Below, piece by piece: positions 45,500 to 48,141 of a DNA stretch of 48,141 nucleotides (positions within the stretch are counted from its first letter, which is position 1; the number at the start of each line of letters is the position of its first letter). The translations under genes and the position numbers were made by a program. Location of the stretch: contig JAFMMJ010000006.1 of the NCBI GenBank assembly GCA_017859785.1, positions 1-48,141 of the forward strand. The letters run 5' to 3'. The notes beneath the pieces are model-generated. The model had not been told where the DNA came from. It saw only the letters and a program-made list of their open reading frames with translations, and did no database searches. The stretch comes from Ilumatobacteraceae bacterium. Its GTDB lineage: Bacteria > Actinomycetota > Acidimicrobiia > Acidimicrobiales > Ilumatobacteraceae.

Positions 45500-45563
45500 C
45501 GTCATGGGGGGCGGTGGTGATACAGCCCCTCTGCTAGAACGTGAACCGCATGGGGGGACGCGA

Positions 45564-47096
45564 ATGAGTGATGTATCGGGCATTGTCGCCGTCGAACTGA
45601 GGGACATCTCGAAGCGATTCCCCGGGGTGATCGCGAACCACGACGTCGACCTCACCGTGCGGCGGGGCACGATCCACGCTGTCGTTGGAGAGAACGGGGC
45701 CGGCAAGTCCACGCTGATGAAGACCCTCTACGGGATGCATCAGCCCGATACGGGAAGTATCGCGATCAACGGCGAACGGCTGCAGATGCGCTCGCCGAGC
45801 GACGCCATCGAGGCCGGCGTCGGCATGGTGCACCAGCACTTCATGCTGGCCGACAACCTCACGGTGCTCGAGAACATCATTTTGGGAAGCGAACCGGCGA
45901 ACCGCGGAGTGATCGATATCCGGGCGGCCCGTTCGCGGCTCAACGAGTTGATGGCGAGCGTCGGCACCGAGCTCGACCTCGACACCGAGGTGTCCGAACT
46001 TGGCGTGGGCGAGCGCCAACGGGTCGAGATCCTGAAGGTTCTCTTCCGCGGCGCCCAAATCCTCATTCTCGACGAGCCGACCGCGGTGCTCGTTCCCGAC
46101 GAGGTTGATGAGCTGTTCGACACCTTGAAGCGCCTAGTCGCTGACGGAGCGACCGTCATCTTCATCTCGCACAAACTCGACGAGGTGCTCCAGGTCTCCG
46201 ACGACATCACCGTCATGCGTCAGGGGACCACGGTCGCCCACACGACCCCCGCCCAGATCGACCGATCGGGCCTCGCTGAACTCATGGTGGGATCCGAACT
46301 CCCCTCCCCCGCTGGGCGCACGTCAACCATCTCCGAGACGATTCGCCTCGAGGTGCGCGATCTCTCGGTGCCGGGTCCGGAGGGACGCCCGGCCGTCGAG
46401 TCGGCATCGTTCACCGTGCGCGCCGGAGAGATCGTCGGCGTGGCCGGCGTGGAAGGCAACGGGCAGTTCGAACTGTGCACGGCCATCGTCGGCCTACGAC
46501 CCTCCTCCGGATCGGTCATCGTCGACGGCAACGACCTCACCCACGCCAACACCCGCGAGCGCCACCGAGCCGGCCTCGCCTACATCCCCTTCGATCGTCA
46601 ACGCGAGGGCCTCATGCTCAACGCGCCGCTTTGGGAGAACACCCTCCTCGGACGAGAGCACGAGGAATCGCTCTCTAAGGGCCCGTTCATCGATGGCGCC
46701 GCTGCCCGCGCCTCCTCGGTGTCCATCATCGAGCGCTTCGGGGTGCTCACTCCGAACGAGACCGTGCCCGCCTTCGCCCTCTCCGGCGGCAACCAGCAGA
46801 AACTCGTCGTCGGACGCAATCTCGTCACCGAGCCGGCGGTGCTGATCGCGGCCCACCCCACTCGGGGTATCGATGTCGGCGCCCAAGCCGCCGTCTGGGA
46901 CGAGATCCGCCAGGCGCGGGACTCGGGAATGGCGGTGTTACTGGTGTCAGCCGACCTCGAGGAGCTGATCGGCCTGTCCGACTCACTCCTTGTCATGTTC
47001 GACGGGCGCATCACGGCCCGGCTAGACCCCGACTCGATCACGCCGAGCGAACTCGGTACCCACATGACTGGAACCCACCGGGAGGTGGCCTCATGA
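45564..47096 (+). CDS. BMP-type ABC importer ATPase (two ATP-binding domains)
   Basis: A 510-residue fused ATPase. Domain 1 (about 1-240) has Walker A GENGAGKST, the Q-loop VHQHFML, signature LGVGERQR and Walker B LILDEPTAVL. Domain 2 (about 260-505) has a degenerate Walker A (GVEGNGQFEL) and a Walker B with His in place of Glu (LIAAHPTRGID), so only one site likely hydrolyses ATP, as in nucleoside and simple-sugar importers. I chose the ATG at 45564 with GGGGGGA upstream. The permease start overlaps its stop. Confidence 0.93.
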   Translation: MSDVSGIVAVELRDISKRFPGVIANHDVDLTVRRGTIHAVVGENGAGKSTLMKTLYGMHQPDTGSIAINGERLQMRSPSDAIEAGVGMVHQHFMLADNLTVLENIILGSEPANRGVIDIRAARSRLNELMASVGTELDLDTEVSELGVGERQRVEILKVLFRGAQILILDEPTAVLVPDEVDELFDTLKRLVADGATVIFISHKLDEVLQVSDDITVMRQGTTVAHTTPAQIDRSGLAELMVGSELPSPAGRTSTISETIRLEVRDLSVPGPEGRPAVESASFTVRAGEIVGVAGVEGNGQFELCTAIVGLRPSSGSVIVDGNDLTHANTRERHRAGLAYIPFDRQREGLMLNAPLWENTLLGREHEESLSKGPFIDGAAARASSVSIIERFGVLTPNETVPAFALSGGNQQKLVVGRNLVTEPAVLIAAHPTRGIDVGAQAAVWDEIRQARDSGMAVLLVSADLEELIGLSDSLLVMFDGRITARLDPDSITPSELGTHMTGTHREVAS

Positions 47097-48141
47097 CCGA
47101 TCGCGAGCGTCCGGGCGGCTTAGCGGGCCTCCTGTCGCGCATCACCACCGGTAGCGACGCCACCGCGCTTCGCACCTCGCTCACCACCATCGGCAGCTCG
47201 CTCGCCGCGGTGCTCATCGCCCTCACGATCAGCGCGGTGCTGCTGGCGGTCGCGGGTAAGAACCCCTTCGACGCCTACGCGACGATCGTCGAGACCGGGG
47301 CGAGCGGCAACAAGTTGCTCGAGATGCTGCGTCGCGCCACCCCGCTGATCTTCTCAGCGACCGCGGTGGCAATCGGGTTCAAGATGCTGATCTTCAACAT
47401 CGGTGTGGAGGGCCAGTACCTCTTCGCCGCCCTGATCGCCGCCGAGGCGGGAAGTCGTGTGTCCCTCCCGATGGCTCTCCATATCGCCTTCATCCTCGCT
47501 ATCGCGGTGATCGCCGGAGCGTTCTGGGCCTCGATCGCCGGAGTGCTCAAGGTCCGCAAGAACGTCCACGAGGTGATCTCGACGATCATGCTCAACTACA
47601 TCGCGCTCTCGGTCATCCAGTGGTTGTTCGAGAACTTCTTCCGCGACGACGAGGTGGAGGGCCTCAACATCAAGACGACCCTCCTGCCTGAGAGCGCCCG
47701 AATGCCCGACATCGTGGACGGACGCCTCAACGGGATGTTCCTCGTCGCTCTAGCGACCGTCACCGGATTCTGGGTGCTCGTTTACCGCAGCCGCTTCGGG
47801 TTCCGGCTGAGGGCTTCCGGTTTCAACGCGACCGCCGCCGAGACCGCCGGCATCAGCGCCCGCAGGATGACGATCATCGCGATGATGCTCTCGGGGGCCG
47901 TCGCCGGGATGGTCGCTATGCCGAGCGTTCTCGGCGAGGCCTACGCCTACGGTCCGAACGCGACCCCCATCGGCTTCGGTTTCGCCGGCATCACCGTCGC
48001 GCTGCTCGGCAGAAACCATCCGGTCGGCATCGTGGTGGCCGCCTTGCTGTTCGGTTTCCTCGACTCGACGTCCGCTGAGCTTCAACTCGCCGACGTCCCG
48101 AACTCGATCGTCAAGGTGATGCAGTCGATCATCGTGCTGAC
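47093..48141 (+). CDS. BMP-type ABC importer permease, 3' end outside the window
   Basis: The frame starts at an ATG overlapping the ATPase stop and is open to the window edge (349 codons). It is a polytopic membrane protein with about eight to nine helices in view; the family-specific segment FKMLIFNIGVEGQYL follows the second helix, and RKNVHEVISTIMLNYI is the cytoplasmic coupling loop. A second permease gene usually follows in such operons. Some helices carry Gly/Ala-rich motifs. The substrate, nucleoside or sugar, is not decided by the sequence. Confidence 0.92.
   Translation, partial: MTDRERPGGLAGLLSRITTGSDATALRTSLTTIGSSLAAVLIALTISAVLLAVAGKNPFDAYATIVETGASGNKLLEMLRRATPLIFSATAVAIGFKMLIFNIGVEGQYLFAALIAAEAGSRVSLPMALHIAFILAIAVIAGAFWASIAGVLKVRKNVHEVISTIMLNYIALSVIQWLFENFFRDDEVEGLNIKTTLLPESARMPDIVDGRLNGMFLVALATVTGFWVLVYRSRFGFRLRASGFNATAAETAGISARRMTIIAMMLSGAVAGMVAMPSVLGEAYAYGPNATPIGFGFAGITVALLGRNHPVGIVVAALLFGFLDSTSAELQLADVPNSIVKVMQSIIVL

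Overview
The window is 48 kb of gene-dense, high-GC chromosomal DNA from an actinobacterium. The order smc-mutM-rnc, coaD-rsmD-recG-DAK/FakA-like-rpmB and mazG-eno-ftsB, GTP-type PEP carboxykinase, zinc-type L28 and L32, DUF501, and frequent GTG starts on apparently leaderless mRNAs all fit Actinomycetota. The gene style looks like Acidimicrobiia (Ilumatobacter/Microthrix relatives); that is an impression, not a test. No rRNA, tRNA, CRISPR array, insertion sequence or phage gene was seen, and no gene-free stretch exceeds about 230 bases.

Region 1 (1-16.2 kb, nearly all minus strand) is housekeeping: a partial lipoprotein, ftsY, smc, mutM, rnc, acpP, plsX, rpmF, a DUF177 protein, a coiled-coil protein, coaD, rsmD, recG and a DAK/FakA-like kinase. 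A 1-Cys peroxiredoxin faces ftsY across a palindrome resembling an IscR/Rrf2 operator. Region 2 (16.3-24.5 kb, plus strand) is also core: rpmB, a cold-shock-domain protein, pckG, a parvulin lipoprotein, a methylase-MazG fusion, a DUF4032 kinase-like protein, enolase and FtsB.

Region 3 (24.5-41.5 kb) is the accessory block and the most interesting part. It holds two form II molybdenum-hydroxylase large subunits (CoxL type, active-site loop AYRGAGR). The first is an orphan followed directly by a DrrAB-like ABC exporter. The second lies in a complete coxS-coxL-coxM operon behind a clear promoter with a 5' stem-loop. Downstream are a DAO-family flavoprotein, a CoxD AAA+ ATPase, a CoxE VWA protein, an XdhC/CoxF function split over two genes, an NlpC/P60 hydrolase on the opposite strand, a MobA/MocA-like nucleotidyltransferase and a membrane-anchored CoxG. 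Together they can build and insert a sulfurated Mo-cytosine-dinucleotide enzyme and tether it to the membrane. The substrate (CO or an organic compound) cannot be read from the sequence. The block separates ftsB from DUF501, neighbours in mycobacteria, so it looks like an insertion or rearrangement.

Region 4 (41.5-48.1 kb) has DUF501, a GNAT acetyltransferase, a small basic protein preceded by a DosR/DevR-like box, an enoyl-CoA hydratase homologue, and the start of a BMP-type (nucleoside/simple sugar) ABC importer that runs off the right edge.

Recurring non-coding themes are start codons only 6-10 nt downstream of a -10 box, two genes whose 3' ends including the stop codon are duplicated in tandem, and strong palindromes at the operon boundaries.
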